DNA of 64,000 nt from Bacteroidales bacterium (GCA_030532685.1 JAUNKN010000003.1:62001-126000); one strand, 5' to 3'. Numbered from the stretch's first letter, positions 50,591 through 62,746 are shown. A program made the numbers and translations. The notes: generated from the sequence alone by a model not told the origin.

Positions 50591-52630
50591 ATGAAGTCGC
50601 GTCTATTTTTCTTGGCCTTTTTCTTTGCGGCCCTGCAGTTGGTCGCACAAAAAACAACGCCCTACACTCCCGCTTCTACGGTCAAGGTAGAGCGCATGGA
50701 CAGTCTTCGTCTTGAAGACAAACCCTATTTGAAGAGCGTGACGCTCACGGGTCAACTCAGTACCAAGGGCAATAGCGATTTTCGTCAGCTGCGTGATTTG
50801 GCTTTCCAAGTCGAGCATATCGACCTCTCTGCTGCCACCGTAGCTGAGATTCCCGACAATGCTTTTCACTCGCGTCGCCAGTTGCGAAGCATTCAGCTTC
50901 CCAAGGGCATACGTCGCATTGGTTCGCAAGCCTTTTTTGCTTGCTCAGGTTTGGAACGCATCGTGATTCCTGCCTCTGTCGAGGAAATTGGAACGGCGGC
51001 TTTCAATGGTTGTGTCAATTTGAAAGAGGTGGTGTTTGAAGGGAAGCGTCCCAAACTGGGTGCTTTGGCTTTTCATGCTGTGCCCATTGCCGACTTGCAA
51101 ATCCCTATCCCCGCATCTTCTGGCGGACAAGCACTCATTCCACTCCCCGCTGTGGTGAATCAGCGCGCAGGAAAGGCGCTGGCCGTGGCGCAGATAGGTC
51201 GCATTGTCGCTCCGCGTGCTTTGCACAACGAGGCCGCTCATTTGCGTCGCATCTTGCGCGAGCGCAGTGGACTGCCCGTGTTGAGAGGCCGAGCTGTGGT
51301 GGAACTTTCGATCGATCCCACTTTGAGCAATGCCGAGGCCTATACGCTCGATGTAGATGCTAAGGGCTTGAAAATCAAAGGAGGAAGCGCCGCAGGTGTG
51401 TTCTATGGCTTGATGACGCTCGAACAACTCCTGCTCACTTCGCCTCGCGAAATCGCAGCACTTCACATCGCCGATGCCCCCCGTTTGCGCATGCGCGAGC
51501 TGATGCTTGATCCCTGTCGCACTTTTATTCCCTTTGAGGAATTGAAGCGCATCGTGGTCGAGATGGCTCGCTACAAGCTCAATGCTCTGCATCTTCACCT
51601 GGTCGACGACCAAGCTTGGCGCATCCAAATCAAGGCCTATCCCCATCTGGTGGGCATGAGCAGTCAGCGTCCTGCGATGGACGATATGCGCTACACCTCG
51701 CCTGGCTTCTATACGCAAGACGAGATGAAAGAGCTCGTGGCCTTTGCCCAACGTCATCACGTGATGGTGATTCCTGAAATCGAGATGCCGGGCCATGAAG
51801 TGGCAGCCATTCATGCCTATCCCGAGCTGACTTGCAATGCCCAGCAGGTGCCCATCCGCACAACCTGTGGGGTGAGCAACGAGTTGCTTTGCCCCTCGGG
51901 CGAGTTTACCTACGAATTTCTCTTCACGGTGTTCAATGAGTTGGCACGAGTGTTCACCTCGCCCTATGTACACTTAGGAGGTGACGAAGCCGGCATTCCT
52001 CCCCTGGCCAACTGGAACAACTGTGCACGATGCCAGACCCTCAAACAACAGCTGGGCGTACCTGCCGACGACATGAAGCAAAACTGGAAGTTGCAAAAGC
52101 ACATGTTCGACCGTGTCATCGCTCATCTACGCGACCGCTTGGGCAAGACTCCCATGTTTTGGTACGAAACCGACTTCAAGGAAATACAGCCCGGTTGCAT
52201 CACCTTCGCTTGGCGACATGGCTTGACAGGGGCTGCTCTCGATGCCGCCGCTCGCAACAATGCTCAAGTCATGCTCTGTCCCGGAGAGCACTGCTATCTC
52301 GACTATCCCATGGCTCGTGGCGATATGCCCGAGGTGAATTGGGGCATGCCTACGACCACTCTGCGCAAAACTTACGAACTGAACCCTGCTTGGGGACGCA
52401 GCGAGGAGTTTGAGCGCAAACACATCTTCGGGTGTGCAGGGACGCTGTGGAGCGAGTGCATCAACACGCCCGAACGCATTTACTACCAGGCCTTTCCCCG
52501 TGCTTTAGCATTGGCCGAGGTGTGCTGGACTCCTCAGCACCGTCGTCATTACGACGACTTTTTGCAACGCCTCCAAACGATACAAACTGACCAAATGCGT
52601 CGTGGACTTTCTGTGTCCTTGGCCTATTAA
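50591..52630 (+). CDS. LRR-containing GH20 beta-N-acetylhexosaminidase
   Basis: A 679-residue exported chimera. After a signal peptide (MKSRLFFLAFFFAALQLVAQ), residues about 45-160 hold BspA-type leucine-rich repeats (IPDNAFHSRRQLRSIQLPKG, IGSQAFFACSGLERIVIPAS, IGTAAFNGCVNLKEVVF). A GH20b-like domain follows, then the catalytic GH20 barrel from about 300, with Asp465-Glu466 in HLGGDEAG as the catalytic pair. It removes terminal GlcNAc/GalNAc, probably from host or diet glycans. The LRR fusion is unusual. Element copy E lies 14 nt after its stop. Confidence 0.92.
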   Translation: MKSRLFFLAFFFAALQLVAQKTTPYTPASTVKVERMDSLRLEDKPYLKSVTLTGQLSTKGNSDFRQLRDLAFQVEHIDLSAATVAEIPDNAFHSRRQLRSIQLPKGIRRIGSQAFFACSGLERIVIPASVEEIGTAAFNGCVNLKEVVFEGKRPKLGALAFHAVPIADLQIPIPASSGGQALIPLPAVVNQRAGKALAVAQIGRIVAPRALHNEAAHLRRILRERSGLPVLRGRAVVELSIDPTLSNAEAYTLDVDAKGLKIKGGSAAGVFYGLMTLEQLLLTSPREIAALHIADAPRLRMRELMLDPCRTFIPFEELKRIVVEMARYKLNALHLHLVDDQAWRIQIKAYPHLVGMSSQRPAMDDMRYTSPGFYTQDEMKELVAFAQRHHVMVIPEIEMPGHEVAAIHAYPELTCNAQQVPIRTTCGVSNELLCPSGEFTYEFLFTVFNELARVFTSPYVHLGGDEAGIPPLANWNNCARCQTLKQQLGVPADDMKQNWKLQKHMFDRVIAHLRDRLGKTPMFWYETDFKEIQPGCITFAWRHGLTGAALDAAARNNAQVMLCPGEHCYLDYPMARGDMPEVNWGMPTTTLRKTYELNPAWGRSEEFERKHIFGCAGTLWSECINTPERIYYQAFPRALALAEVCWTPQHRRHYDDFLQRLQTIQTDQMRRGLSVSLAY

Positions 52631-52644
52631 GAGAGGGCTTCGAG

Positions 52645-53206
52645 GGTATACATACCTGAGCGTCGAAATGATGCCACTTTGCACGAGGCTTTAACTCTAC
52701 TTTAACATTTCCCTCTCTCGGTGGAGTAGGTTTGCCGTCGTTGGGAGGGCTATGCGCGGCAGGGTGGAGTAGGAAACCACTTGCTTGGGAGGGGCGTCAT
52801 CTTGCGTCCCACGTAGAATTTTTTTCTTCCCACGCAGATTCTTCTCCTTCCCACGCAGATGCCACTGCTTCCCATTCCGTTGGGTTATCGCTACTCTCTT
52901 CTTGTCGAAGAGTTCGCGCGTGTATCCTGTATGATGGATGCGTTTTTTTCTTCCACTCCTTCCACGGTGTGTGGTAAAAGTGTTGAAAAACAGTGTAATA
53001 GCTTGTGGAGGGAAAAATGGGTGTTCCTTCCATTGGCTGGAAGTGAACACTGCTGAAGTTGAGACCTCCTTGAGAGAGGAGTGGAAGTGAAAGGAAGTTT
53101 GCTTCCACAATGTAACACGCCAATTTTCAGAGAGATATGGTCTTTGTGGAACTTGTGGAAGTAAAAACACAGCGGTATAGTAGGGAACGTGCGCACGCGC
53201 GCGAGA
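52645..53206 (+). repeat. Composite intergenic element, copy E
   Basis: GGTATACATACC at 52645-52656; ATGCC...GAGGC then two TTTAAC motifs 11 bp apart (52690 and 52701); four TCCCA-type units at 52807, 52828, 52849 and 52870 with an exact 21-bp period; CG tract near 52914-52920; arm CTTCCACTCCTTCCAC (52950-52965); internal GTGGAAG/CTTCCAC hairpin near 53081-53108; opposite arm GTGGAACTTGTGGAAG (53146-53161); CG tract 53194-53204. From 53207 to the flavodoxin promoter nothing else is seen. Confidence 0.88.
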
Positions 53207-53298
53207 AATATCATACCCACAAATGGTGATGGTGAGAGCGTGCTGCTTTTGAACAGGCTTGGCGTGGGCTGAGCTTGGTGAATGAGAGCAGTGTAAAT

Positions 53299-53346
53299 AT
53301 CACTATTTTTGGTGATTGTAGGAATTGTAGGATTGTGCTACCTTTG
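53299..53346 (+). promoter_or_regulatory. Flavodoxin promoter with an overlapping dyad
   Basis: TTG (53316-53318), 20-nt spacer, TACCTTTG (53339-53346). A second -7-like TATTTTTG is at 53304-53311. A dyad ATCAC-N8-GTGAT (53299-53316) surrounds it and abuts the -33 box, so it could be an operator; the regulator is unknown. Confidence 0.65.
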
Positions 53347-53382
53347 CCACAAATTCTGTAACCCTCAAAAACCAAATACACC

Positions 53383-53862
53383 ATGATTGGAATTTTCTAT
53401 GGTAGCACCACGGGCAATACCGAAGCTGCCGCCAACGACATTGCAGCTGCTCTCGGCGTAGATGCTGCCAACGTGTTTAATGTAGGTACTACCGACGCCA
53501 GCCAAGTGGCCGGTTTCGATACGCTCATTCTCGGTTCGTCAACTTGGGGATGTGGCGATTTGCAGGACGACTGGTACGATTTTCTCGACGGTCTGAAAGC
53601 GCAAGACCTCAATGGTAAGAAAATTGCCCTCTTTGGTTGTGGCGACTCCGAAGGCTATGGCGACACCTTCGTAGGTGCCCTCGCACAAATTTATGATGTG
53701 CTGGCCGATAGCGGTGCCACTTTCGTGGGTCAAGTAGATGCAGCGGGCTTCGATGCTACCGATACTGATGCTTGCCGCGATGGTCAGTTCTTGGGCTTGC
53801 CCCTCGACGACAATGCCAGCAACAATGCCGAACTCATCGCCGAATGGGTGAAGAGCATTTAG
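53383..53862 (+). CDS. fldA: Flavodoxin
   Basis: A 159-residue long-chain flavodoxin, an FMN electron carrier often induced under iron limitation. The phosphate loop GSTTGNTE is at residues 8-15; FMN-stacking regions are STWGCGDLQDDW and GCGDSEGYGDTF. Strongly acidic, as usual. Own promoter; not obviously in an operon with enolase. Confidence 0.95.
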   Translation: MIGIFYGSTTGNTEAAANDIAAALGVDAANVFNVGTTDASQVAGFDTLILGSSTWGCGDLQDDWYDFLDGLKAQDLNGKKIALFGCGDSEGYGDTFVGALAQIYDVLADSGATFVGQVDAAGFDATDTDACRDGQFLGLPLDDNASNNAELIAEWVKSI

Positions 53863-55317
<1,455 letters not shown>

Positions 55318-55352
55318 TCACCTTGCTTGACGCATTCCGATATTTTCGTTTT

Positions 55353-55389
55353 CCCCCTTGCACCCATGTTGTGCAAGGGGGATTTTTTT
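55353..55389 (+). terminator. Terminator after enolase
   Basis: A perfect 11-bp GC-rich stem (55353-55363 with 55371-55381), 7-nt loop, then A and TTTTTTT. Confidence 0.93.
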
Positions 55390-55445
55390 CGATTTTGGAT
55401 TTTTAGAAAAATCGAGACGAAAGCCCATAATTCGCCAGAAAGGCG

Positions 55446-55453
55446 TATATTTG
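55446..55453 (+). promoter_or_regulatory. -7 box upstream of the GNAT gene
   Basis: TATATTTG matches TAnnTTTG, about 90 nt before ATG 55542. Confidence 0.5.
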
Positions 55454-55541
55454 CAAGTTGATAGAACGAGGCGGTATTGGTGAGCAAAGCCCGATGCTTC
55501 CTCTATGAATTCAATGCATTCCCTCTCAGAAAGTAGCTATT

Positions 55542-56687
55542 ATGCCCATCGAAATACGCCAAGTAACCACGAAGCAGGAGCGCAAGCAGTTCATTCGCTT
55601 CAACTATGAACTCTATAAGGAAAATCCTTATTCCGTGCCCGACCTTTTGGAGGATATGATGGAAACCTTCGACCCGAAGAAAAATGCCGCCTATGACTTT
55701 TGCGAGGCCGACCTCTTCTTGGCTTGGCGCGACGGGGAGATTGTGGGCCGCGTGGCTTGCATCATCAATCACAAGGCCAATACGACTTGGAACACCAACA
55801 ACGCCCGCTTTGGCTGGATCGACTTTGTGGACGATCTCGAAGTGAGCCGTGCTCTGCTGGACCATGCCGAAGCCTGGGCACGCAGCAAGGGCTGCGACAA
55901 ACTGATAGGACCGCTGGGCTTTACCGACCTTGACGCCGAAGGTATGCTCATCGAAGGGTTCGACCAGCTCTCGACGATGAGCAGCATCTACAATTATCCC
56001 TACTATCCTGTGCACATGGTGGCGCATGGCTATGCTAAGGAGATAGATTGGGTGGAACGCAAAATCTTCGTGCCCAGAAATGGACACGAAGCCAATCAAG
56101 CGAAGTATTTCCGCATTGCCGAGATTGTGAAGCAACGCTCCAATTTGCGCGTTCGCAAATTCAAGAATGCCAAGGAAATACGCAAGGACGGATACGTCTA
56201 CAAAATATTTGATTTGGTCAATCGAGCCTACTCTCCCCTCTTTGGTTATAGCGAGATGACGCGCAAACAGGTGGATAAGTATGCCACACAATATCTTCCC
56301 TTGCTCGATATGCGTTTGGTGACTGTGGTCGAAAACGAAGCGGGCGAAGTCGTTGCTTTCGGCGTAGGAATGCCCTCCCTTTCTACCGCTCTGCAAAAGG
56401 CCAAGGGCAAACTCTTTCCCTTCGGTTGGTTCCATTTGCTCAAATCACTCAAATGGAAGCACTCCAAAATTATCGATTTGTTGCTCGTAGCTGTGGCTCC
56501 CGAATATCAAGGCAAGGGGGTCAATGCCATGCTCTTTGCCGACATTATTCCCATCGCAACAGAGATGGGATTTGAATGGGGCGAAAGCCATCCGCAGCTT
56601 GAAACCAACGACAAAAGTCAGTCGCAGTGGGCACACCTCGACTGTGAAATTCATAAAAAACGTCGCTGCTACCAAAAGACACTCTAA
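55542..56687 (+). CDS. GNAT-like N-acetyltransferase family protein
   Basis: A 381-residue protein common in Bacteroidetes and annotated generally as an N-acetyltransferase. The C-terminal acyl-CoA site is seen as [20 protein letters not shown], the GNAT motif A (Q/RxxGxG/A). The N-terminal half has a degenerate GNAT repeat ([19 protein letters not shown]). Substrate unknown. It precedes parE by 50 bp. Confidence 0.8.
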   Translation: MPIEIRQVTTKQERKQFIRFNYELYKENPYSVPDLLEDMMETFDPKKNAAYDFCEADLFLAWRDGEIVGRVACIINHKANTTWNTNNARFGWIDFVDDLEVSRALLDHAEAWARSKGCDKLIGPLGFTDLDAEGMLIEGFDQLSTMSSIYNYPYYPVHMVAHGYAKEIDWVERKIFVPRNGHEANQAKYFRIAEIVKQRSNLRVRKFKNAKEIRKDGYVYKIFDLVNRAYSPLFGYSEMTRKQVDKYATQYLPLLDMRLVTVVENEAGEVVAFGVGMPSLSTALQKAKGKLFPFGWFHLLKSLKWKHSKIIDLLLVAVAPEYQGKGVNAMLFADIIPIATEMGFEWGESHPQLETNDKSQSQWAHLDCEIHKKRRCYQKTL

Positions 56688-56737
56688 GCGTAGCAAACTT
56701 ATTCTTTTCCTCCTTTCCTCCTCTCTTTCCTCTGGCT

Positions 56738-58741
56738 ATGTCCGAACTCTTAGATACTCCTACCGCTTTTCAACAAGTGGCCGATTATAACGAAGATGCC
56801 ATCACCAAGCTCGAAGGTTTGGAGCACGTGCGTCGTCGTCCGGGTATGTACATCGGTCGTTTGGGCGATGGTTCGCATGCCGAGGATGGTATTTATGTGC
56901 TGCTCAAAGAGAGTATAGACAACTCGATCGACGAGTTTAGTGCAGGTTTTGGTAAGCGCATAGAGGTCGATGTGCAGGACGATTCGGCGGTCTCCATTCG
57001 CGATTACGGGCGAGGCATTCCGCATGGTAGTTTGATTTTGGCAGTGTCAGAACTGAACGCTAGCGGAAAGTTTGACAACGACCAGTACGTTGCTTCCGTG
57101 GGAATGAACGGAGTAGGTCTGAAGGCTGTGAACGCCCTTTCGCGCAAGTTTATCGCGCGCAGCTATCGTGACGGCCGCTATCGTGAAGCCATTTTTGAAG
57201 AAGGCAAATTGATAGCCGACCATGAAGGAGAAACTACCGAGGAGAATGGTACTTACATCTACTTTCAGCCCGACCCGACCCTTTTCTTAGGCTATCGTTT
57301 TCAAAGCGAGTTTATCCAAACGAAGCTCCGCAACTATACCTATCTCAACAGCGGGCTGACCATTATGTACAATGGTCGCCGCATTCTCTCGCGCAATGGC
57401 TTGGAGGATTTGCTTACCGACAATATGACGGCTCAAGCCCTCTATCCCGTGGTGCATCTGAAAGAGGATTACATCGACATCGCTTTTACCCACGTGGCAC
57501 AAAATGGCGAAGAATACTATTCCTTCGTCAATGGGCAGCACACTACTTTGGGCGGCACGCACCAAAGTGCGCTCAAAGAACACATTGCGCGAACAATCAA
57601 AGAACACTTCTCGAAAAATTATGAAGTGCAGGACGTGCGCAATGGCTTGGTGGCTGCGATTGCTGTGCGAGTGATAGAGCCACAGTTTGAATCGCAAACG
57701 AAAATCAAGCTTGGCTCGCTCGTCATGGCCCCCGAGAAGGATGCCAAGGGCAATACTTTTCTCCACTCAGGAGTGAGCGTCAATAAGTTTATCGGCGATT
57801 TCATCAAAGAGCAGGTCGACAATTATTTGCATCGACATTCCGATGTGGCAGAGGTTTTGCAACAAAAAATCCAAGAGAGCGAGAAAGAACGCAAGGCCAT
57901 TGCTGGTGTCACAAAGTTGGCTCGTGAGCGGGCTAAGAAAGCGAATTTGCACAACAAAAAACTGCGTGACTGCCACATTCACCTCAACGACGATCCTCCC
58001 AAGGCCAAGCGTGGCCAAAAAGAAGAGGAAGTCGTAGATTTGCGTGAGGACTCGAGCATTTTCATCACCGAGGGTAATTCGGCCTCGGGGAGCATCACGC
58101 AATGCCGCGATGTCAAAACACAAGCTGTTTTCTCCCTGCGCGGTAAGCCCCTTAATAGTTATGGGTTAACGAAAAAGGTGGTGTACGAGAACGAAGAGTT
58201 CAATCTCCTGCAAGCCGCTCTCAATATCGAAGATGGCCTTGACGGATTGCGCTACAATAAGGTCATTATTGCCACTGATGCCGACGTCGATGGGATGCAC
58301 ATTCGCTTGCTCATGATGACGTTTTTCCTACAATTCTTCCCCGATTTGGTCAAGAAAGGACACGTCTATATCCTCCAAACCCCGCTTTTCCGTGTGCGCA
58401 ACAAGAAAAAAACGAACAAAGAGGGGCAAGGAGCCAAAAAGAAAACCAGTTCTCGTACGGCCTACGAAACCATTTATTGCTACAACGAGGAGGAACGTTT
58501 GGCCGCTATCGAGCGTCTTTCGCCCAATCCCGAAATCACACGCTTCAAAGGCTTGGGAGAGATTTCGGCCGATGAGTTCAAAAATTTCATTGGTCCCGAT
58601 ATGCGTCTTGAACCTGTGACTCTCCATAAGGGCGACCAAGTCAAAGAACTCTTAGCCTATTATATGGGCAAGAACACCATGGAGCGCCAAAACTTTATCA
58701 TTGAAAATTTGGTGGTCGAAGAAGACTTAGGCAACGAATAG
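56738..58741 (+). CDS. parE: DNA topoisomerase IV subunit B (GyrB/ParE family)
   Basis: A 667-residue type IIA ATPase subunit. The GHKL ATPase has RRRPGMYIG and the [10 protein letters not shown] metal-site region, then [14 protein letters not shown]. The transducer includes QTKIKLGS. The Toprim domain has [11 protein letters not shown] and [12 protein letters not shown]. Bacteroidetes have two such subunits; the shorter length, the sequence [10 protein letters not shown] and the neighbour coaD suggest ParE rather than GyrB (inference). The usual partner parC is not in the window. Confidence 0.9.
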   Translation: MSELLDTPTAFQQVADYNEDAITKLEGLEHVRRRPGMYIGRLGDGSHAEDGIYVLLKESIDNSIDEFSAGFGKRIEVDVQDDSAVSIRDYGRGIPHGSLILAVSELNASGKFDNDQYVASVGMNGVGLKAVNALSRKFIARSYRDGRYREAIFEEGKLIADHEGETTEENGTYIYFQPDPTLFLGYRFQSEFIQTKLRNYTYLNSGLTIMYNGRRILSRNGLEDLLTDNMTAQALYPVVHLKEDYIDIAFTHVAQNGEEYYSFVNGQHTTLGGTHQSALKEHIARTIKEHFSKNYEVQDVRNGLVAAIAVRVIEPQFESQTKIKLGSLVMAPEKDAKGNTFLHSGVSVNKFIGDFIKEQVDNYLHRHSDVAEVLQQKIQESEKERKAIAGVTKLARERAKKANLHNKKLRDCHIHLNDDPPKAKRGQKEEEVVDLREDSSIFITEGNSASGSITQCRDVKTQAVFSLRGKPLNSYGLTKKVVYENEEFNLLQAALNIEDGLDGLRYNKVIIATDADVDGMHIRLLMMTFFLQFFPDLVKKGHVYILQTPLFRVRNKKKTNKEGQGAKKKTSSRTAYETIYCYNEEERLAAIERLSPNPEITRFKGLGEISADEFKNFIGPDMRLEPVTLHKGDQVKELLAYYMGKNTMERQNFIIENLVVEEDLGNE

Positions 58742-58828
58742 TCTTTGCCCATAAATGTTTGCACGCTACTCGCTGATGCAGGTATGTCCACCATTAGCCA
58801 CAAGGCATAGCTATTTCCTTATAAAAAG

Positions 58829-59275
58829 ATGAATGCCCCCAAAATCGCCCTTTTCCCAGGAAGTTTCGATCCTTTCACCATCGGGCATGCGAGCATTGTG
58901 CGTCGTGCGCTTGCGATGTTCGACCGCATTGTCATAGCCGTGGGCTACAATATCAATAAGCGTTCGCTCTTTTCCCCCGACGAGCGCGTGGCGGCTATAA
59001 CCCGCGTTTATGCTGGTGAACCTCGTGTGAGCGTCGTGGCCTACGATGATCTTACGGCTGACCTCGCAGTGCGAGAAGGAGCACACCACATTATTCGTGG
59101 CATTCGCTCCGTCAAAGATTTTGAGTACGAGCGCGATATTGCCAGCGTCAATCAGCGTCTTTCGGGCGTTGAGACTGTCTTGCTGTTCACCGAGCCCCAG
59201 TATGCCGATATTTCCTCGACCGTCGTGCGCGAACTGATCTCTTTTGGCAAAGACGTGAGTGCATTTCTTCCCTAA
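58829..59275 (+). CDS. coaD: Phosphopantetheine adenylyltransferase
   Basis: A 148-residue nucleotidyltransferase of coenzyme A synthesis. The HxGH-type motif is in GSFDPFTIGHASIV; HIIRGIRSVKDFEYERDIA and DISSTVVRELI complete the signature. Slightly shorter than E. coli CoaD. It lies between parE and the S41 protease, a common order in this phylum. Confidence 0.96.
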   Translation: MNAPKIALFPGSFDPFTIGHASIVRRALAMFDRIVIAVGYNINKRSLFSPDERVAAITRVYAGEPRVSVVAYDDLTADLAVREGAHHIIRGIRSVKDFEYERDIASVNQRLSGVETVLLFTEPQYADISSTVVRELISFGKDVSAFLP

Positions 59276-59312
59276 CCTCTTCATTCAATAGCCCTTTTCA
59301 TTGCCGTTTGCT

Positions 59313-60923
59313 ATGAAACAATTTTTTCTTTCTTGTCTTCTCCTCCTTGTTGTCGCTCTGCCTACGGTGGCTCAGCGCAATATGTTGCCAGAAGGTCTTG
59401 ATGTAGAGCAGCTTCGTAAGTTGCAAATGGCACATTTGGCCATCTCGCAGCTTTATGTCGATAGTGTAGACCAAAAGAAAGCCGTCGAAGATGCCATCAA
59501 TGGTATCCTTGCCAAGCTCGACCCCCACTCTTCCTATTCGAGCCCGAAGGAAACCAAGAAGCTCAACGAACCCCTCGAAGGCAATTTTGAGGGTATCGGT
59601 GTGCAATTTAATATGCTTGAGGATACGCTTGTCATTGTACAGACGGTGAGCAAAGGGCCTTCGGAAAAGGTGGGTATCCTCTCGGGCGACCGCATCATCA
59701 CCGTAGATGGACGCCGCATAGCAGGAGTAAAGATGGATCGCGATAGCATCATGAGTCAGCTGCGCGGGCCTAAAGGAACGAAGGTCAAATTGGGGATAGG
59801 ACGACGTGGAGTGCCCGATTTGATTTACTTCACCGTGACGCGCGACAAAATCCCCGTCAATACCCTTGGTGCTGCCTACATGATTGCTCCAGGTGTGGGA
59901 TACATTCAGCTCGATCGCTTCGGTGCTACCTCTGGTACAGAGGTAAAAGAAGCCATCAAACGCCTCAAGAAACAAGGCATGCGCGATCTTATCTTCGACT
60001 TGGAAAACAATGGCGGAGGCTATTTAGGGGCAGCTTTTGAAGTGGGAAGCCAATTCCTCAACGAAGGCGATTTGGTGGTTTATACGCAAGGGCGTAGTCA
60101 GCCCAAGCAGGTGTTTACTGCTCAGGGCGGAGGACTGTTCCGCCAAGGGCGCATTGTGGTGTTGGTCAATGAGTTTAGTGCTTCGGCTGCCGAAATTCTT
60201 GCAGGAGCCATTCAAGACCACGACCGCGGTCTTGTTGTAGGTCGTCGCACCTTTGGTAAAGGTCTTGTGCAGCGTCCCATCGACCTTCCCGATGGTTCGA
60301 TGATACGCCTCACCACCAGCCACTACTACACTCCCTCTGGTCGTTGCATTCAGAAGCCCTACGAAAAGGGGAAGAAAGACGACTATGCCCTCGATCTTGA
60401 AAACCGCTACAAGCACGGCGAATTGCTGCACCTCGACTCGATACGCTTGGATAGCACCCAAGTGCACCACACCCTCAAGGACGCTCGCAAGGTCTATGGT
60501 GGAGGAGGCATTATGCCCGATGTGTTTGTACCGCTCGATACGACGGCCTATACCAAGTATTATGCATCTTTGCGTCGCCACAATCTGTTCAATACCGTAG
60601 CGCTCCGCTACATCGACCAGCACCGTGCCGAATTGCGTCGCAAGTACAAGCGTTTCGACGATTTTGAGCGTAACTTTGTAGTTCCCCAATCGCTCATAGA
60701 CCAAATCATTGCCGAGGGTAAGCGCAAGAAGGTCGAGCCCAAAGACGAGGCCGAACTGAAAGCCACGCTCCCCGATTTGAGTTTCATGATCAAGACGCTC
60801 ATCGCCTATGATGTGTGGGATCGCAACGAGTATTTCCGTCTCATCAATCAAAAGAGCGACACCGTGCGCGAAGCTCTGCGACAACTTCAAAACAACCCCA
60901 ACATACCTCGCGAGGCGAGATAG
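59313..60923 (+). CDS. C-terminal processing peptidase (S41 family, CtpA-like)
   Basis: A 536-residue exported protease. Signal peptide MKQFFLSCLLLLVVALPTVAQ; PDZ domain about 90-170 (FEGIGVQFNMLEDTLVIVQT); catalytic domain with DLENNGGGYLGAAFEVGS, the nucleophile region NEFSASAAEILAG (Ser289/Ser291) and the general base Lys in GRRTFGKGLVQ. A helical C-terminal region of about 130 residues follows. ATG 59313 is used rather than TTG 59301. Confidence 0.93.
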   Translation: MKQFFLSCLLLLVVALPTVAQRNMLPEGLDVEQLRKLQMAHLAISQLYVDSVDQKKAVEDAINGILAKLDPHSSYSSPKETKKLNEPLEGNFEGIGVQFNMLEDTLVIVQTVSKGPSEKVGILSGDRIITVDGRRIAGVKMDRDSIMSQLRGPKGTKVKLGIGRRGVPDLIYFTVTRDKIPVNTLGAAYMIAPGVGYIQLDRFGATSGTEVKEAIKRLKKQGMRDLIFDLENNGGGYLGAAFEVGSQFLNEGDLVVYTQGRSQPKQVFTAQGGGLFRQGRIVVLVNEFSASAAEILAGAIQDHDRGLVVGRRTFGKGLVQRPIDLPDGSMIRLTTSHYYTPSGRCIQKPYEKGKKDDYALDLENRYKHGELLHLDSIRLDSTQVHHTLKDARKVYGGGGIMPDVFVPLDTTAYTKYYASLRRHNLFNTVALRYIDQHRAELRRKYKRFDDFERNFVVPQSLIDQIIAEGKRKKVEPKDEAELKATLPDLSFMIKTLIAYDVWDRNEYFRLINQKSDTVREALRQLQNNPNIPREAR

Positions 60924-60941
60924 TCCTAACGAAACAAGTCT

Positions 60942-61352
60942 ATGCGTACGCTTTGCGCTCTCCTCTGCCTTTTAGGCTCGTTTGTCATGCTGTTTTCCTG
61001 CTCGGAGCACGAAGAGCCTCGGATTGGAGAATGGGACTCTATGAAGATGTATCGCATAGGCATGACCACCGAGCGCATAGGCAATGGGAAAATCTTTCAA
61101 GTGCCAGCTGCAGGCGCGAGCTATCACTTTGCTTGTGCCAACTATGAATACTTTTGGGTGAACAGTATCGCCCAAGATGGCAAATATCTTCCCCTTCCTA
61201 AGGAACACTCCATCGTCGTGAAGAATGGAAAATGGGATGTAGCTTTTGCTCCCAATACGACAGGGAAAGCACGTCGCTTTGAATATACGCTCCAAGCTGG
61301 CGATACTTTCTTTACGATCAATTTTGAGCAAGCTGCTATGCCTCCTCGATAG
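60942..61352 (+). CDS. Small lipoprotein of unknown function
   Basis: A 136-residue predicted lipoprotein (MRTLCALLCLLGSFVMLFSC). The mature part is beta-rich with ANYEYFWVNSI, VKNGKWDVAFAPN and a final strand FTINFEQAA. It resembles small immunoglobulin-like or BACON-type periplasmic domains in shape, not a firm match. It begins 18 nt after the S41 protease gene. Confidence 0.65.
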   Translation: MRTLCALLCLLGSFVMLFSCSEHEEPRIGEWDSMKMYRIGMTTERIGNGKIFQVPAAGASYHFACANYEYFWVNSIAQDGKYLPLPKEHSIVVKNGKWDVAFAPNTTGKARRFEYTLQAGDTFFTINFEQAAMPPR

Positions 61353-61436
61353 CCCCTATCTTTTTGAGTCATGTGGGGGGGGCGCTCAATTTGGGCAACT
61401 TCTTCCTAATTGTATAAAATAATTTCAACCATCGAT

Positions 61437-62732
61437 ATGAATTTTGTAGACGAACTCAAATGGCGCGGCATGCTCCACCAAATGATGCCCGGTACCGAAG
61501 AACTCTTTGACAAGGAGCAAGTCACGGCCTATGTGGGCATCGACCCCACGGCCGATTCTCTGCACATCGGTCACCTGTGCGGTGTCATGATGCTTCGCCA
61601 CCTTCAAAAGGCAGGCCACAAGCCCCTCGCTCTCGTGGGGGGGGCTACGGGTATGATTGGCGATCCCTCGGGCAAGAGCGCCGAGCGCAACCTTCTCAAC
61701 GAGGAAACCCTGCGTCACAATGTCGATTGCATCAAAGCCCAGCTGGCGCGCTTTCTCGACTTCGAGAGCGATGCCCCCAATGCTGCCGAGCTGGTGAACA
61801 ACTACGACTGGATGAAGGACTATTCCTTCCTCGACTTTGCGCGCGAAATCGGTAAGTGCATCACCGTGAACTATATGATGGCCAAAGACAGCGTGAAGCG
61901 CCGTCTGAATGGCGAATTTGCCGAGGGCATGTCCTTCACCGAGTTTACCTACCAGCTCCTCCAAGGTTACGACTACTTGCACCTCTACCAAACCAAGGGT
62001 TGCAAGCTCCAGATGGGTGGTTCCGACCAATGGGGCAACATCACCACCGGTACCGAGCTGATTCGTCGCAAGTTGGGCAGCGACAACGAGGCCTATGCCC
62101 TCACCTGCCCCCTCATCACCAAGGCCGATGGCAAGAAGTTTGGCAAGACCGAGCAGGGCAACGTGTGGCTCGACCGCGAGCGCACCACCCCCTATGCTTT
62201 CTACCAGTTCTGGCTCAACGTGGGCGACGAAGAAGCCGAGCGCTACATTCGCATCTTTACCGACTTGACACAAGAAACCATCGACGCTCTCATTGCCGAG
62301 CATCGTCAGGATCCAGGCCGTCGCCAGCTCCAAAAACGCTTGGGCGAGGAGGTGACCATCATGGTGCATGGCCGCGAGGACTACGAAATGGCAGTCGAAG
62401 CCACCAATATCCTCTTTGGCAAGGCCACCAAGGACAGCCTCCTGAAACTCGACGAGGCCACGCTGCTGGCCGTGTTCGATGGCGTCGAGAAGTTTGAAGT
62501 GGCTCGCGAGCAAGTGGTGGGTGCCAAGGCCGTAGACCTCCTGGCCGAAACCACCAAGTGCTTCCCCTCTAAGGGCGAAATGCGCAAGCTGACACAGGGG
62601 GGCGGTGTGAGCATCAACAAGGAAAAGCTCGAAGCCTTCGATCGCACCCTCACTGAGGACGACCTCCTCGGAGGCAAGTATCTTTTGGCCCAAAAGGGGA
62701 AGAAGAACTACTATCTCCTCATTGTCAAATAA
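61437..62732 (+). CDS. tyrS: Tyrosyl-tRNA synthetase
   Basis: A 431-residue class I synthetase. HIGH appears as SLHIGHLCG (43-46), the tyrosine-binding [13 protein letters not shown] and [11 protein letters not shown] follow, and the KMSKS loop is the variant [13 protein letters not shown], typical of bacterial TyrRS of this type. The C-terminus has an S4-like RNA-binding domain ([26 protein letters not shown]). ATG 61437 is preferred to the earlier start at 61410. Confidence 0.96.
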   Translation: MNFVDELKWRGMLHQMMPGTEELFDKEQVTAYVGIDPTADSLHIGHLCGVMMLRHLQKAGHKPLALVGGATGMIGDPSGKSAERNLLNEETLRHNVDCIKAQLARFLDFESDAPNAAELVNNYDWMKDYSFLDFAREIGKCITVNYMMAKDSVKRRLNGEFAEGMSFTEFTYQLLQGYDYLHLYQTKGCKLQMGGSDQWGNITTGTELIRRKLGSDNEAYALTCPLITKADGKKFGKTEQGNVWLDRERTTPYAFYQFWLNVGDEEAERYIRIFTDLTQETIDALIAEHRQDPGRRQLQKRLGEEVTIMVHGREDYEMAVEATNILFGKATKDSLLKLDEATLLAVFDGVEKFEVAREQVVGAKAVDLLAETTKCFPSKGEMRKLTQGGGVSINKEKLEAFDRTLTEDDLLGGKYLLAQKGKKNYYLLIVK

Positions 62733-62746
62733 TAGTATTCCGCGTA

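Noticed and set aside
58784..58795. GGTATGTCCACC after parE as a seventh element anchor
   Set aside because: It matches the palindrome only in one half and none of the other element modules is nearby.
61370..61382. Run of G residues upstream of tyrS as a phase-variable tract
   Set aside because: It lies between genes, outside any recognisable promoter spacing, and a single homopolymer without reading-frame consequence is weak evidence.
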